A stretch of 64,000 nt of DNA from Comamonas flocculans (GTDB lineage Bacteria > Pseudomonadota > Gammaproteobacteria > Burkholderiales > Burkholderiaceae_C), in NCBI RefSeq assembly GCF_007954405.1, contig NZ_CP042344.1, forward strand, positions 1,054,001-1,118,000, read 5' to 3'. A program made the position numbers and the translations under genes. The notes beneath the pieces were generated by a model, which was not told the origin of the DNA, did no database searches, and was given only the letters and a program-made list of their open reading frames with translations. The number at the start of each line of letters is the position of its first letter. The first letter of the stretch is position 1. This document shows, piece after piece, positions 33,597 to 43,009 of the stretch.

Positions 33597-36167
33597 ATGC
33601 GCCTGCTGCCGTTAGGGATGGCTTTTTTGCTGACGCTGCTGAGCGCTCTGGCCACGGCCGCGCCCACGTGGCACGTTCAACTCAGCGAACGCGATGGCCT
33701 GCCGCTTGCCAGCGCAGGCGGTCAGACTGGCGTGGCGGCGAGCTGGAACTTCTGGGGCGCCCAGTGGAAATGGGTGGGCACGCGCGCCGCTCTGGCGGGC
33801 AATGGCCAGGGCGACTATCGGCTGGCGGGCGAAGCGGCGGATCTGGGCGTGGCCTGGATGGCCCAGACCCAGCGCCCCGACGAACACACGCTGACCTACG
33901 ACCTGCGCATGGCCGCGCGCGGCGCGCAAACGGGCGTGATTGGCGGCGGCGCGGTCTTCAAGTTCGACCTGCCAACCTTTGGCGCGGCGATGGGCCAACC
34001 CACGCTGCTGCCGGGCAACACCGGCTGGCAGTGGGGGCGCGAAGGCTCGGCACAAATGACCTTGCGCTTCTCCCCGGCGCTTCCCAAGGTGTTTTTTGAA
34101 CGCGACAACCCGGCCGAGATACGCGCCTATTTCTACGACGGCTCGATCAATGCGGGTGAACAGCGCTACACCGTGACGCTGAGCTGGACGGGGGACGCCC
34201 GCTGGCAGGCACCGCTGGCCGAGCGCCTGGGCGGCCCGCCGGCAGCGCAGTGGCCCAGGGATGCGATCGATGTGCGCACCGCACCCGCGGATCTGCTGGG
34301 CACGGCACTCAAAGACTTCCAGACCTTTGCCCCCTTGCACGCGGGCGCGGGCGAGGGCAAGACGCAGACCCGCTACTGGGGCACCAACGTCACTGCCTAC
34401 GCACTGTTCAACACCCCACGCGAGGTGGTGCAGCAGCAGGCCCGGCGCATGGCCCAACTGGGCTACAACCTGGTGCGGCTGCATCACCACGATTCACCCT
34501 GGGTCAACCCCAATGTTTTTGGCAACCCCAAGACCACGGCCGACACGCAGACGCTGGATGCCGAGGCGCTGGACAGGCTGGACTGGTGGATCAAATGCCT
34601 GAAGGACGAGGGCATTGCCATCTGGCTGGACCTGCATGTGGGCCGCGCCGTGAAGCGGGGAGACGACATCTACGGCTTTGACGAGATCGCCAAAGGCAAG
34701 GACAGCGCGGACATCAAGGGCTTCAACTACGTGAACATCACGCTGCAGCAAGCCATGCGCCGCTTCAACGAAGCCTACGTGACGCACCGCAACGCCTACA
34801 CCCACCTGGCGTACAAGGACGACCCGGCCATCGTTGCGCTGCTGATCACCAACGAGGACGATGTGACGCACCACTTCGGCAACGCGATGCTGCCCGACAA
34901 AAAGGTGCCGCTGCACAGCAAACTCTACATGAACGCGGCCGATGCCTTTGCGCGCCGGCACGATCTTCCGCAGAACAAGACCTGGCGCAGTTGGGAGCCG
35001 GGGCCGAGCAAGATCTTCTTGAATGACCTGGAGCAGCGTTTTGACGAAGACATGATCGGACAACTGCGCAACCTGGGCGCCAGGCAGGCCATCGCCACCA
35101 CCAACACCTGGGGCAACAACCCGCTGTTCTCCTTGCCTGCGCTCACCAGTGGCGACATGATCGACGCGCACAGCTACGGCGGCCCGGGGCAACTGGAAAA
35201 AGACCCTGCCTGGTCTGCCACCCTTGGCCACTGGATGGCGGCGGCGCAGGTGGTGGGCATGCCGCTGGCGGTGAGCGAATGGAACGCCGAGCCCTTCCCC
35301 GCGTACGACAGGCACACGCTGCCACTGCTGGTGGCGGCGATGGCGTCACACCAGGGCTGGAGTGCGTTGATGCACTACGCCTACACCCAGGAGAGCCCGC
35401 GCGAGGACGGCGGCGCCGGGAATTGGCACTCGTACAACGACCCTTCTTTGCTGCCCATGCTGAGCGCGGCCGCGCTGATGTATCGGCGTGGCGACGTGCA
35501 CCCGGCAAAAACCACCTATGTGTATGACCCGGGCGCCGAGGCCTTCTTTGGCCAGGCCACCTCTGCGGGCAACGCCCCCGCGCTGCGCACGGCCGCGGAG
35601 ATGGGGCGCCTCTTGATCGCCATGCCTGCCACGCCGCAGCTGCCCTGGCTCACGCGCCGCGCGCCGCCGGCGGGGGCCATCGTCATCAAGGACCCTTCCA
35701 AGACACTGCTGCCCGAAGGCGCGCAAGCAGTGACCAGCGACACCGGTGAGCTGACGCGCGACTGGGCCAAGGGCACCTACACCATCAACACAGCTCGCAC
35801 CCAGGCGGCGATGGGCTGGATCGGCGGCGCCGAGCTGCGTCTGCCCGCCGTGCGGCTGAACCTGCAGACCGGCAATGCCTCGGTGGCGGTGCAAAGCCTG
35901 GACGACGCGGCGCTGGGCGCATCGGCCAACGTGATGGTCTCCATCGGCACACGCTCGCTGCCCCAGAAAGGTAACCGCGCGCCCTTCGCGGTAGAGCCGC
36001 TGGCCGGCAGCATTACGGTAAAGGCCCCGGCAGGCTTGAAGGCTTGGCGCAACGGCCCGTTCAACCAGTGGATAGCACTGCCCGCCACATACAAGGATGG
36101 CAGCTACCAGATCGAGCTGGACGGCAAGCTGCCCGTGCAGTGGATTGCGCTGCGCCAAGCAGGGTAG
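33597..36167 (+). CDS. Secreted glycosidase-like protein (TIM-barrel, clan GH-A type)
   Basis: 856 residues from the ATG at 33597, which has GGAGG nine bases upstream; the frame is open further upstream but without signal. The signal peptide ends near ATAA. A beta-rich N-terminal region is followed by a barrel-type domain with LGYNLVRLHHHDSPW, AIWLDLHVGR, the acid/base-type Glu420 (LLITNEDD) and the nucleophile-type Glu561 (LAVSEWNAEP). The C-terminal 150 residues look beta-rich. Such enzymes in EPS loci trim or degrade the polymer in the periplasm. The exact glycoside hydrolase family is not certain. It is on the plus strand, opposite to most of the locus. Confidence 0.72.
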   Translation: MRLLPLGMAFLLTLLSALATAAPTWHVQLSERDGLPLASAGGQTGVAASWNFWGAQWKWVGTRAALAGNGQGDYRLAGEAADLGVAWMAQTQRPDEHTLTYDLRMAARGAQTGVIGGGAVFKFDLPTFGAAMGQPTLLPGNTGWQWGREGSAQMTLRFSPALPKVFFERDNPAEIRAYFYDGSINAGEQRYTVTLSWTGDARWQAPLAERLGGPPAAQWPRDAIDVRTAPADLLGTALKDFQTFAPLHAGAGEGKTQTRYWGTNVTAYALFNTPREVVQQQARRMAQLGYNLVRLHHHDSPWVNPNVFGNPKTTADTQTLDAEALDRLDWWIKCLKDEGIAIWLDLHVGRAVKRGDDIYGFDEIAKGKDSADIKGFNYVNITLQQAMRRFNEAYVTHRNAYTHLAYKDDPAIVALLITNEDDVTHHFGNAMLPDKKVPLHSKLYMNAADAFARRHDLPQNKTWRSWEPGPSKIFLNDLEQRFDEDMIGQLRNLGARQAIATTNTWGNNPLFSLPALTSGDMIDAHSYGGPGQLEKDPAWSATLGHWMAAAQVVGMPLAVSEWNAEPFPAYDRHTLPLLVAAMASHQGWSALMHYAYTQESPREDGGAGNWHSYNDPSLLPMLSAAALMYRRGDVHPAKTTYVYDPGAEAFFGQATSAGNAPALRTAAEMGRLLIAMPATPQLPWLTRRAPPAGAIVIKDPSKTLLPEGAQAVTSDTGELTRDWAKGTYTINTARTQAAMGWIGGAELRLPAVRLNLQTGNASVAVQSLDDAALGASANVMVSIGTRSLPQKGNRAPFAVEPLAGSITVKAPAGLKAWRNGPFNQWIALPATYKDGSYQIELDGKLPVQWIALRQAG

Positions 36168-36203
36168 CGCGCCCAGGAGCGTGGAGGGGACTTCGTTTGA
36201 TGG

Positions 36204-36260
36204 TGTTTTATGGCCCTAGCCCTTTCTGGGTATGCGCCGACAGCTAGCTTTTTTGATAAT
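36204..36260 (-). repeat. Dispersed intergenic palindromic repeat, copy 2
   Basis: Read on the minus strand: AGCTAGCTGTCGGCGCATAC, then AGAAAGGGCTAGGGCC. It matches the AGCTG.TCG.GCA.TAC...AAG.GC.AG.GCC pattern of copy 1. It lies between the glycosidase gene and the convergent sulfatase-fold gene. Confidence 0.5.
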
Positions 36261-36325
36261 TCAGTCATTGCAAGCTCGGGCGCACCCACCAAGGCCTGGG
36301 CCGGCAGGCAAAGGCAACGATCATT

Positions 36326-37834
36326 TCAGCGCAGCGTGCACGCATCCAGCCTGCGCAGGGCCTGCCAGTCGTGGCCTTCAAACGTGGGGTTGGCACTGCC
36401 GGGCCAGCCTGGTTGCTGCATCAGAGCGCCGTAGCCGACGGCGCGGATGACCCCCTCGGCCATCAGCGCATTGCTGTGCTCACCCTTTGGCAGCAAGGCA
36501 GGCAAAAGCGCTCTCGCACCCGCATTGACCCACGCCAGAAACGGCACCTCCAGGCTCGCCATGCTGCGGCCATGGCGATAGTCGCTGCTGCATGGCGGCA
36601 TGATCAGCCCGTGGTCACTGGTGTAGAGCAGCACTGATCGGCGCGCGCCGGAGGCGTCGAGCATGCCTATCCACTGCTTGAGCAGCGTGCTGGTGTAGAA
36701 AATGGAGTTGTCGTAGGGATCTGCAAACTCCGCCAGCTCGGGCGGATATCTGTCTTGCACGATCTCGTGGCTGCCAAAGGTATGCAGCACGATCAGCTTG
36801 CGCGGGGCCGGGTCGGCCAGCGCCTGTTCGTAGGCAGGCGTGAGGATGCTGTCACGTGGCCCGCCGTCCCCCAGCTTCCGATAAACGGCGGTAGAACGGC
36901 GCAGCACCTGATCGAAGAAGTCCGCGACCGGTGCGTTGCGTGAATTGCTGAGAACAAAGACCTTGTAGCCCGCCTGGTGCGCCAGATCGAGAAACGACGG
37001 CGCCCGGTGGCGGACGCTGTCCACACTCGATTGACCGGTCAGCACAAAGGGCAGCGCACCGGCGGTATTGAGCCCGCGCGCGAGCACCGTGGTCGCAGCA
37101 AGCCCGTCAAGATGGCGCAACGGCGCATTGGTGTCGTCGCCCTGGTAGCCCAACAAGGACCAGCGCTGTGCAGAGGCGCTTTCGCCGAGGATGACCACGA
37201 CGGTATCCGCCTGCGCGGGCGCTGCGGTTGCCTCGGGCAGCAGTGGCGGGTCCATCACTGCCGTGCCCATCAAGTGGTACTTCCACGCTGACCAAGCCAG
37301 GTGCGTCGGATAGATCTTGTATGTCTTGTCGTGAATCTGCCAGCGCAGCGCGTCGCTGCCCCAAACATTTGCCACCGCCAACGCGAGCCAGACCAGAACC
37401 GGCGCCAACCAAGTCCATCGCAGCAAACGGTGGCCGCGAAGCCCGTCCGGCGCCACACGGCCCAGCCACCGCCCTGCCAGCACGCACCAGACCAGCCACA
37501 GCGCACTGAGCATCACCGGCCGCAGCGGCAACATCGAAAAGAAATCGGTGAGCTCCGCTGGCGTGGTGCGCAGCGCCGTGGCAAACAGGTATTCGTCCGT
37601 CAGCTTGCCAAAGTAGTAGACATGAAAGATATCCAGCACCGCGGCCACCGCCAGCACGACAACGGCCAAGCACAGCGACCAGCGCCGAAACGCGAGCGGC
37701 CAGAACAAGAAAGCCGAGATTGCAAGCCACGCAAGCGATTTGAGGTCGATGCCAGATAGCAGGCGCGGGCAGAACAGCAGCAACCACGCCGAAAGCACGC
37801 CGATCAGCGTCCCACGTGGTCCCAGTCTTCTCAA
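36326..37834 (-). CDS. Phosphoethanolamine-transferase-like membrane protein (sulfatase/alkaline phosphatase superfamily)
   Basis: 502 residues, started at a TTG (37834) that has GAGG six bases before it. About five membrane segments precede residue 160. The periplasmic domain has VVVILGESASAQRWSLLGY, where Ser219 takes the place of the usual threonine nucleophile of EptA/CptA-type enzymes, and a metal site in LYTSDHG. It is likely to move a phosphoethanolamine or a related phospho-group onto a sugar or lipid in the periplasm. It is convergent with the glycosidase gene and lies 78 bases before the lipoprotein gene on the same strand. Confidence 0.8.
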   Translation of the reverse strand: MRRLGPRGTLIGVLSAWLLLFCPRLLSGIDLKSLAWLAISAFLFWPLAFRRWSLCLAVVVLAVAAVLDIFHVYYFGKLTDEYLFATALRTTPAELTDFFSMLPLRPVMLSALWLVWCVLAGRWLGRVAPDGLRGHRLLRWTWLAPVLVWLALAVANVWGSDALRWQIHDKTYKIYPTHLAWSAWKYHLMGTAVMDPPLLPEATAAPAQADTVVVILGESASAQRWSLLGYQGDDTNAPLRHLDGLAATTVLARGLNTAGALPFVLTGQSSVDSVRHRAPSFLDLAHQAGYKVFVLSNSRNAPVADFFDQVLRRSTAVYRKLGDGGPRDSILTPAYEQALADPAPRKLIVLHTFGSHEIVQDRYPPELAEFADPYDNSIFYTSTLLKQWIGMLDASGARRSVLLYTSDHGLIMPPCSSDYRHGRSMASLEVPFLAWVNAGARALLPALLPKGEHSNALMAEGVIRAVGYGALMQQPGWPGSANPTFEGHDWQALRRLDACTLR

Positions 37835-37912
37835 GTAAGCCTCGCGTGTTCAGCTAGTGGACGGGCCATCCAAGTGTCACGAGACCTCGCACCGCTCGAC
37901 CAAAGGCCGCCC

Positions 37913-39988
37913 TCACCGTGCTGCGAAGACCAGGTCACGAGGCCAGGCCTCTGCGCCCTCCTTCAGTTGAATGCGCACTACCGACAGGCCCTCGGGCAAA
38001 TTCACTTCGGCGGCGCTTGACGCAACGGCTGCGCCCGCGTCCGCAGGAGGCTGCGTGACCACGTCGATCGATTGACCGTTGACCAGCAACTCGAGCGAGG
38101 GCCGCTCCTTCTTTGCCAGCGTCACCACCGACACGGCGTAGCGTCCAGCTCGCGTTGTGCGCACCGGCACGAGCAAGAATTCGTTGTGCGCATTTGCGCC
38201 GTTTTCCCTCAACAACCACGCACCATTGTTCGCCCAGCTTCCGCTGGAATCTCCCCGGTGCACGACCTCCGCCGCCGGATCGCGCAGCGCCACCGTGCCC
38301 GGCACCGCGCCGCCCAGGGTGAGCGCGGCAACAGGGCGCGTAGCCAGGCTGGCAAGAAATTGCATCTTCACGCTGCTGGTGTCCGAGGCCGTGGGGTTCT
38401 TGGTCTCGTCCACAAAGCGCCATGGATCTCCCATGCTGGTGTAGTTGTAGTACACGAACAAGTCACCACCGTTGGCATTCCATGCATCGTGCATCCGGCT
38501 CATCGCTTGCGCCATGCGCGGGTCGGTGTTGAGCGTGTTGGCGATCGCCTTGCCTGCCTCTCCCTTCACACCCGTGCCAGGCTCCGGCCCGCCCTCGTAC
38601 GCCACGTTGCGCAGGCCAAAACCCTGGGTCCATACGGTATCGAGCTTGATCTTGTCAACGACCTTCTGCTCTGGCTGCGCGTCAAAGTAGTCTTGTACCG
38701 CCGTAGGATTTTTGATGTCAACGGAACCACCGCCGTAGTACGGCGCGCCGCCCCCGCCCCACCAGATGCCTGAGAGGTCATTGGTTTTGTAATACCCGGC
38801 GGCCCAGATCAGCCCTTCGGAGAGCAACGCGTTGGCATTGCCCACTTGCGAGGCCAGTATCGGGCGGACACGACTGCCCATGTTCTCCGCACCCCAGACC
38901 GCGCGGAACTTCTCGCTGATCAGGGCCGAGCGCCAGGCGATGTAGCGCGCCCTCTCCCTGCCCTTGGCAGCACCATCGAAGTTGATGGGGTGGCTGGGGT
39001 CGGCCGCGGCCGCATCGACGATGGGCGTGAGCCAGTGCGTGGCCTGAAAGCCCCAGTTCCACAGTTCATTGGCGTATTCGACATAGACCTTGAGTCCGGC
39101 ATTGAGCGGTGGGTAGGCCGGGTGGGCCTGGGCGGTGGTGTAGGGCAGGTTGCCGTCCGAGCCGTAGCGCAGCAATTGCGCCAGTTTGGTCATGTAGTCT
39201 TCGTTGGCAAAGATGGGAACGTTCACCCAGATGTCTCGCCCGGTCGCGTTGGCCAGTGCGACGAGCCACTCTATGGATTGCCCTCGGGGGTCTGTTCTGC
39301 CGATGTAATCCGGGCGCGTCCGATCCGCCCACGAGACGGTCACGTTGTCGGTGTTGGTGTTCAGCGAGTCCATCGCACGCAGGACCTGCACGGTCTGCAT
39401 CGCCTGGATGAACTCCCTGGTGAAAACGATGTCGTTGCTGGGCGCGTACCCGGGACGCCACAGGTGAAGTTTCGTCACGCCATCTGCGGTGCTGGATTGG
39501 GCACTGCGCTTGGTGTCGCGAAAGGTGAGCCAAGTGTTGCGTACGCTGATTCCGGGCAACACGACGTCTGCCGTGGTGAGGTTGCTCGCGGCGTCGTAGC
39601 GCTGGTTTTCAATGCGCCCGCGCTCGGGTTGCGCATTAATACCTAGAACCGCCTGCCCGGCAAACGACAGCTTGTAGGTGCCTGCGCCGATATTGGTCGA
39701 GCTGACGAACAGGTTGAAGTCCGACAGCGGAGCCCCATCCGCATCGAGGCCGCCCGCCGAGTTGGTGATGCTGGACTGGCGCACCACGTCAGCCATCGCA
39801 AAACTCTGGTCCCAGTAGCTCAGTTGCGGCAGGTTGATCCCCACCTGCCCCGCCGAACCTTGCACCTGGGCAGGCGGCTTGCCAGCAGCCGCTTCGTCAG
39901 AACCACCGCCACATGCCAATAACAAAACCACCAAAGGGACGACAAAAAGTCTCAGATGATGAAGGAGATGGGAAGAGTTTCTGCGCAT
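37913..39988 (-). CDS. Glycosidase-like lipoprotein
   Basis: 691 residues from the ATG at 39988 (MRRNSSHLL). The lipobox is LLAC with Cys26. The central domain looks like a GH-A-type barrel: VYVEYANELWNW with acid/base-type Glu308, and NVAYEGGPEP with nucleophile-type Glu465. The C-terminal 130 residues form a beta-rich, carbohydrate-binding-like module (RYAVSVVTLA, then LELLVNGQSIDVV). Proteins with the YVEY.NE..N and YEGG motifs are often called cellulose-binding, but activity is not established. A decayed copy of its C-terminus lies just upstream (40136-40419). It lies between the phosphoethanolamine-transferase-like gene and the EPS kinase gene. Confidence 0.68.
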   Translation of the reverse strand: MRRNSSHLLHHLRLFVVPLVVLLLACGGGSDEAAAGKPPAQVQGSAGQVGINLPQLSYWDQSFAMADVVRQSSITNSAGGLDADGAPLSDFNLFVSSTNIGAGTYKLSFAGQAVLGINAQPERGRIENQRYDAASNLTTADVVLPGISVRNTWLTFRDTKRSAQSSTADGVTKLHLWRPGYAPSNDIVFTREFIQAMQTVQVLRAMDSLNTNTDNVTVSWADRTRPDYIGRTDPRGQSIEWLVALANATGRDIWVNVPIFANEDYMTKLAQLLRYGSDGNLPYTTAQAHPAYPPLNAGLKVYVEYANELWNWGFQATHWLTPIVDAAAADPSHPINFDGAAKGRERARYIAWRSALISEKFRAVWGAENMGSRVRPILASQVGNANALLSEGLIWAAGYYKTNDLSGIWWGGGGAPYYGGGSVDIKNPTAVQDYFDAQPEQKVVDKIKLDTVWTQGFGLRNVAYEGGPEPGTGVKGEAGKAIANTLNTDPRMAQAMSRMHDAWNANGGDLFVYYNYTSMGDPWRFVDETKNPTASDTSSVKMQFLASLATRPVAALTLGGAVPGTVALRDPAAEVVHRGDSSGSWANNGAWLLRENGANAHNEFLLVPVRTTRAGRYAVSVVTLAKKERPSLELLVNGQSIDVVTQPPADAGAAVASSAAEVNLPEGLSVVRIQLKEGAEAWPRDLVFAAR

Positions 39989-40135
39989 GGTTTTGCCACT
40001 CATACAACAAGCCACGCTTGTCGGGCGTGGACTTCAGGGGCTTTGGGATAGAACAAGAAAACCATTGTGCCGCAGCCCGACCGACCAGATGCTGCCTCGG
40101 CCCTCACCCGCCAAGGTCTGCGGCGGTGTGGCCTC

Positions 40136-40419
40136 TCAGAGGTCGATGCAGTTGCCTGTCTCTACCAGCACCGAATCCCGCAGCCAGCCCTCCGGCCCCA
40201 TCTCGACGTGACTGCACACCACAGAAAGGCCTTCACGCAAGGTGATCATTGCCGCACTCGAAGTGACCGGGGTGCTGTCGATGACGCGGCCGGTTGCACG
40301 GCCAGGTCCACGGGCATGCCAGTGAGGGCCGCTTCCAGCACAGGATGTTGGTCTTGGACGAGGGCGCTGATGGCGTTTTGTAGCACATGGACACGCCGTC
40401 GCCGTTGGCCTTTCACATC
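40136..40419 (-). pseudogene. Decayed C-terminal fragment of a second copy of the glycosidase-like lipoprotein
   Basis: Translating the minus strand from 40419 gives VHVLQNAISALVQDQHPVLE, then TGMPVDLAVQPA. This lines up with TLAKKERPSLELLVNGQSID and DVVTQPPA in the intact lipoprotein. After a frame change near 40275-40300 the reading continues SSAAMITLREGLSVV and WLRDSV, matching SSAAEVNLPEGLSVV and WPRDLV, and stops at 40136. The start and most of the gene are missing, and an in-frame stop precedes the fragment. The parent was probably a tandem duplicate. The rest of the 39989-40441 interval shows nothing recognisable. Confidence 0.78.
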
Positions 40420-40441
40420 CTGCTAGCGCGATGGTGCTCCT

Positions 40442-41299
40442 TCACGCATTGCCGTAGCCGTACTCGTAGCCTCTGCGCACTTCAGCGTCCGCCTTGTTCA
40501 GCACTACACCGAGCAGCTGTCCAGCCGGGATGTGGCGCATGCTTTCTTCAATCTCGCGTTGCGTGCTGTTGCCGTTGCCCACCACCATCAGCACGGCATC
40601 CATGCGCGGCAGGATGGCCATGACGTCGTCGCCCGCCATCATCGGCGGCAGATCGAAGATGACGGTGCGGTCCTGGTAGCGTTCGCGCAGATCGGAGACG
40701 AGGCTGGCCACCGGAGCGGAGGTGAGCACTTCGGCGGCACGCTGGACTGGTTCGTTGGTCGGCAGCACCACCAGACGCGGGAGGTCAGGGTTGATCAAGG
40801 CTTCGGCCACCGGGGCCGTGCCGGCCAACACTTCGTTGAGCGATGGCGTCTTGCGCACGCCGAGGTAGCTGCCGACCCGCGGGCGGCGCAAGTCGAAGTC
40901 CACCAACATCGCGGTGCGCTGCGTGTGGTGCGCCACGCTGATCGCCAGGTTGATGGCAATCACCGTCTTGCCCGATTCGGCGGTGGGTGACGTGATGGCC
41001 AGTGTGCGCCAGCCTTTTTCATCCATTTTCTGCAGGATTTGCGTGCGCAGGACATCAAACGCCCAGTTGTTGGGATTGGTCTTGCTGAATGCGACGATGC
41101 GCTGGCGCTCCAGATGCACGGGGTCGAGCGTGACGACCTGCGTCTGGGTGTAATTCACATCGATGCCGCCATCACCCAGGGGCGGCGCTGCGGGTTGCAA
41201 AGTTGCAGGCGCTGCGCGTCTCGGCCCGGGCTGCACGTGCTGGGTGTTACTGCCGGCCTGCGCGCGGGCTTTTTCCAGAGCCTGTTTGATGCGTTCCAT
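40442..41299 (-). CDS. epsG: CpsD/EpsG-type tyrosine kinase-like ATPase
   Basis: 285 residues. It is a cytoplasmic BY-kinase-type ATPase without the membrane part, which is a separate gene here (epsF). Walker A is TSPTAESGKT (Lys111), Walker A' is AMLVDFDLRRP, and Walker B is TVIFDLPPM. The C-terminus YEYGYGNA carries only two tyrosines, a small cluster compared with CpsD or Wzc. It would control chain length with the EpsF co-polymerase. It starts 14 bases after the epsF stop. Confidence 0.84.
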   Translation of the reverse strand: MERIKQALEKARAQAGSNTQHVQPGPRRAAPATLQPAAPPLGDGGIDVNYTQTQVVTLDPVHLERQRIVAFSKTNPNNWAFDVLRTQILQKMDEKGWRTLAITSPTAESGKTVIAINLAISVAHHTQRTAMLVDFDLRRPRVGSYLGVRKTPSLNEVLAGTAPVAEALINPDLPRLVVLPTNEPVQRAAEVLTSAPVASLVSDLRERYQDRTVIFDLPPMMAGDDVMAILPRMDAVLMVVGNGNSTQREIEESMRHIPAGQLLGVVLNKADAEVRRGYEYGYGNA

Positions 41300-41313
41300 G
41301 AGGCACTACCGAT

Positions 41314-42987
41314 CTACGAAAGCCGCAGGAGCACCTTGAGCGCCAGCGTATCCAGGGGCATGTACAGAAAATGGATGGCCACCAACGCGGCCACCAGCGC
41401 CACCAGCGCAGCGCCTGCGGCGCGCACCATGAGTTTGCGCTTGCGCACGCCCTCCTGCGCAATGGTGATGTAGGGCACGATGACCAGCGGGCGCTGCCCG
41501 ACGATGGCGGTCAAAGCGCCGGCGCCGCGCACGGTGCCGCGCAAGGTCTCGAGCAGCACCACCATGCCCACAGACGCCATGGCGGCCAGCGCCAGACCCA
41601 GCGCAATCATCTTCCTGCGATTGGGCTTGATTGGCCGATCTGGCGCTATGGGCGGCTCCAGCAGCGAAAAGCGCTCTGCCTTTTGCTCACCCTCCAGGTT
41701 CTCGGCGACCTGGGCGCTCATTTGCTTGGCGCGGATTTCTTCGTACTTACGCTGTGCGGTTTCGTGGTCACGCATGAGCGACGCAAGGCCGCGCTCGACC
41801 TGCGGCGCCTTGAGCATCTGGCTTTCGGCGTCGCGCAGGCGCGCCTGCAACTGGCCCTGCTCTGCCCGCAGTGCCGTCATGCGCGAACGCGCACTGCTGA
41901 TGCGCGACTCGATTTTTGCCACGACCATCTGTGCCGCTGCCACGCTGGGGGCCATGGGCAGCGCCTTGGTGGCCGGATCGCCATCGGCGGGCGCCGCTGC
42001 CGCCTGTTTGGCCGCTTCGGCGATGGATTTTTCCAGTGCCGCAATGCGGCGTTTGGCAATGCGGATATCAGGATAGCTGTCGGTGTAGAGCTCCTGCATC
42101 TGCGCCAATTGCACACGCAGCTTCTGCAATTCAAGCTCGTCGGCATTGGCGCCACCAGGGGCCGAGACGCCGCCGCTCACGGCGGCAGCCGCGCTGGCCA
42201 CTGCGGCCTTGGCGCTCGCCAGCTCGACATCGAGCGAACGGGCCTCTTCTTCTGCGGCGCTGTAATCGCGCTGCGAAGTGCGCAGATCGGTTTCCAGGCG
42301 CTGGATGGCGTTCATGCTCAGCAAGCTGTTCTGCGGCAGCGCGGCGCCATTTTCTTGCTTGTAGCTGGCGATCTGGCTCTCGATGGTCGTGAGCTCGGCT
42401 TTGAGTTTGTTGGCTTCCTGGGTGAGGAACTCGGTCGTCTGCGTGGCCCGCTCGGTACGGACCTTGACGTTCTCGTTCAGAAACAGCGTCACCAGTTCGT
42501 TGGCCACGCGCTGCGCGATATCGGGTCGGCGGTCTTCAAAGGAAACCTTGAAGGCGATGGTTGCCGAGCCGCGACTGCCGGCCTGCAGGTTGGCGTTGAC
42601 AAGGGTGACCCCGATGCGATCACGCATCTCGTCGATCTGCTCGGACGGTGTGAATGTGATGGAGCGATCCTTGAACAACTGGTATTTGTCGATGATGCGC
42701 ATCAGGTTCTCGCGCGTCATCACGCGCTGCTTGATGACCTGGATGCGCTCATCGGCAAAGCTGGTGACCGTGGCCTGCACCAGATCGGTCGGGATCTGTT
42801 GCGATTCGATCATGATGGTGCCGGTGGACTGATAGACCGGCGGCACGAGCAAGGCAACGACGATGGCCAGCGCGGAGACGCTGACAAAAGTCGCCACGAT
42901 GAGCAGCAAGTGGCGCCGAACAATGGCGATGTAGTCGCGCAGCGACGGCTGATAGTCTTCTTGGGGCATGCGCTGGGCAGGAGGCAC
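41314..42987 (-). CDS. epsF: Wzz/GumC-type chain-length determinant protein
   Basis: 557 residues. A Wzz domain starts near residue 14 (LRDYIAIVRRH) with TM1 at about 27-49. Coiled-coil regions fill the middle (about 175-230 and 260-420), interrupted by an Ala/Gly-rich loop. A Pro-rich PPIAPDRPIKPNRR precedes TM2 (about 480-500), with another hydrophobic segment near the C-terminus. It is the inner-membrane co-polymerase that sets polymer length with the EpsG ATPase and the Wza-type EpsE. It belongs to the EPS core operon. Confidence 0.88.
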   Translation of the reverse strand: MPPAQRMPQEDYQPSLRDYIAIVRRHLLLIVATFVSVSALAIVVALLVPPVYQSTGTIMIESQQIPTDLVQATVTSFADERIQVIKQRVMTRENLMRIIDKYQLFKDRSITFTPSEQIDEMRDRIGVTLVNANLQAGSRGSATIAFKVSFEDRRPDIAQRVANELVTLFLNENVKVRTERATQTTEFLTQEANKLKAELTTIESQIASYKQENGAALPQNSLLSMNAIQRLETDLRTSQRDYSAAEEEARSLDVELASAKAAVASAAAAVSGGVSAPGGANADELELQKLRVQLAQMQELYTDSYPDIRIAKRRIAALEKSIAEAAKQAAAAPADGDPATKALPMAPSVAAAQMVVAKIESRISSARSRMTALRAEQGQLQARLRDAESQMLKAPQVERGLASLMRDHETAQRKYEEIRAKQMSAQVAENLEGEQKAERFSLLEPPIAPDRPIKPNRRKMIALGLALAAMASVGMVVLLETLRGTVRGAGALTAIVGQRPLVIVPYITIAQEGVRKRKLMVRAAGAALVALVAALVAIHFLYMPLDTLALKVLLRLS

Positions 42988-43009
42988 GATGAGCTGACGC
43001 CGGCTGGCG

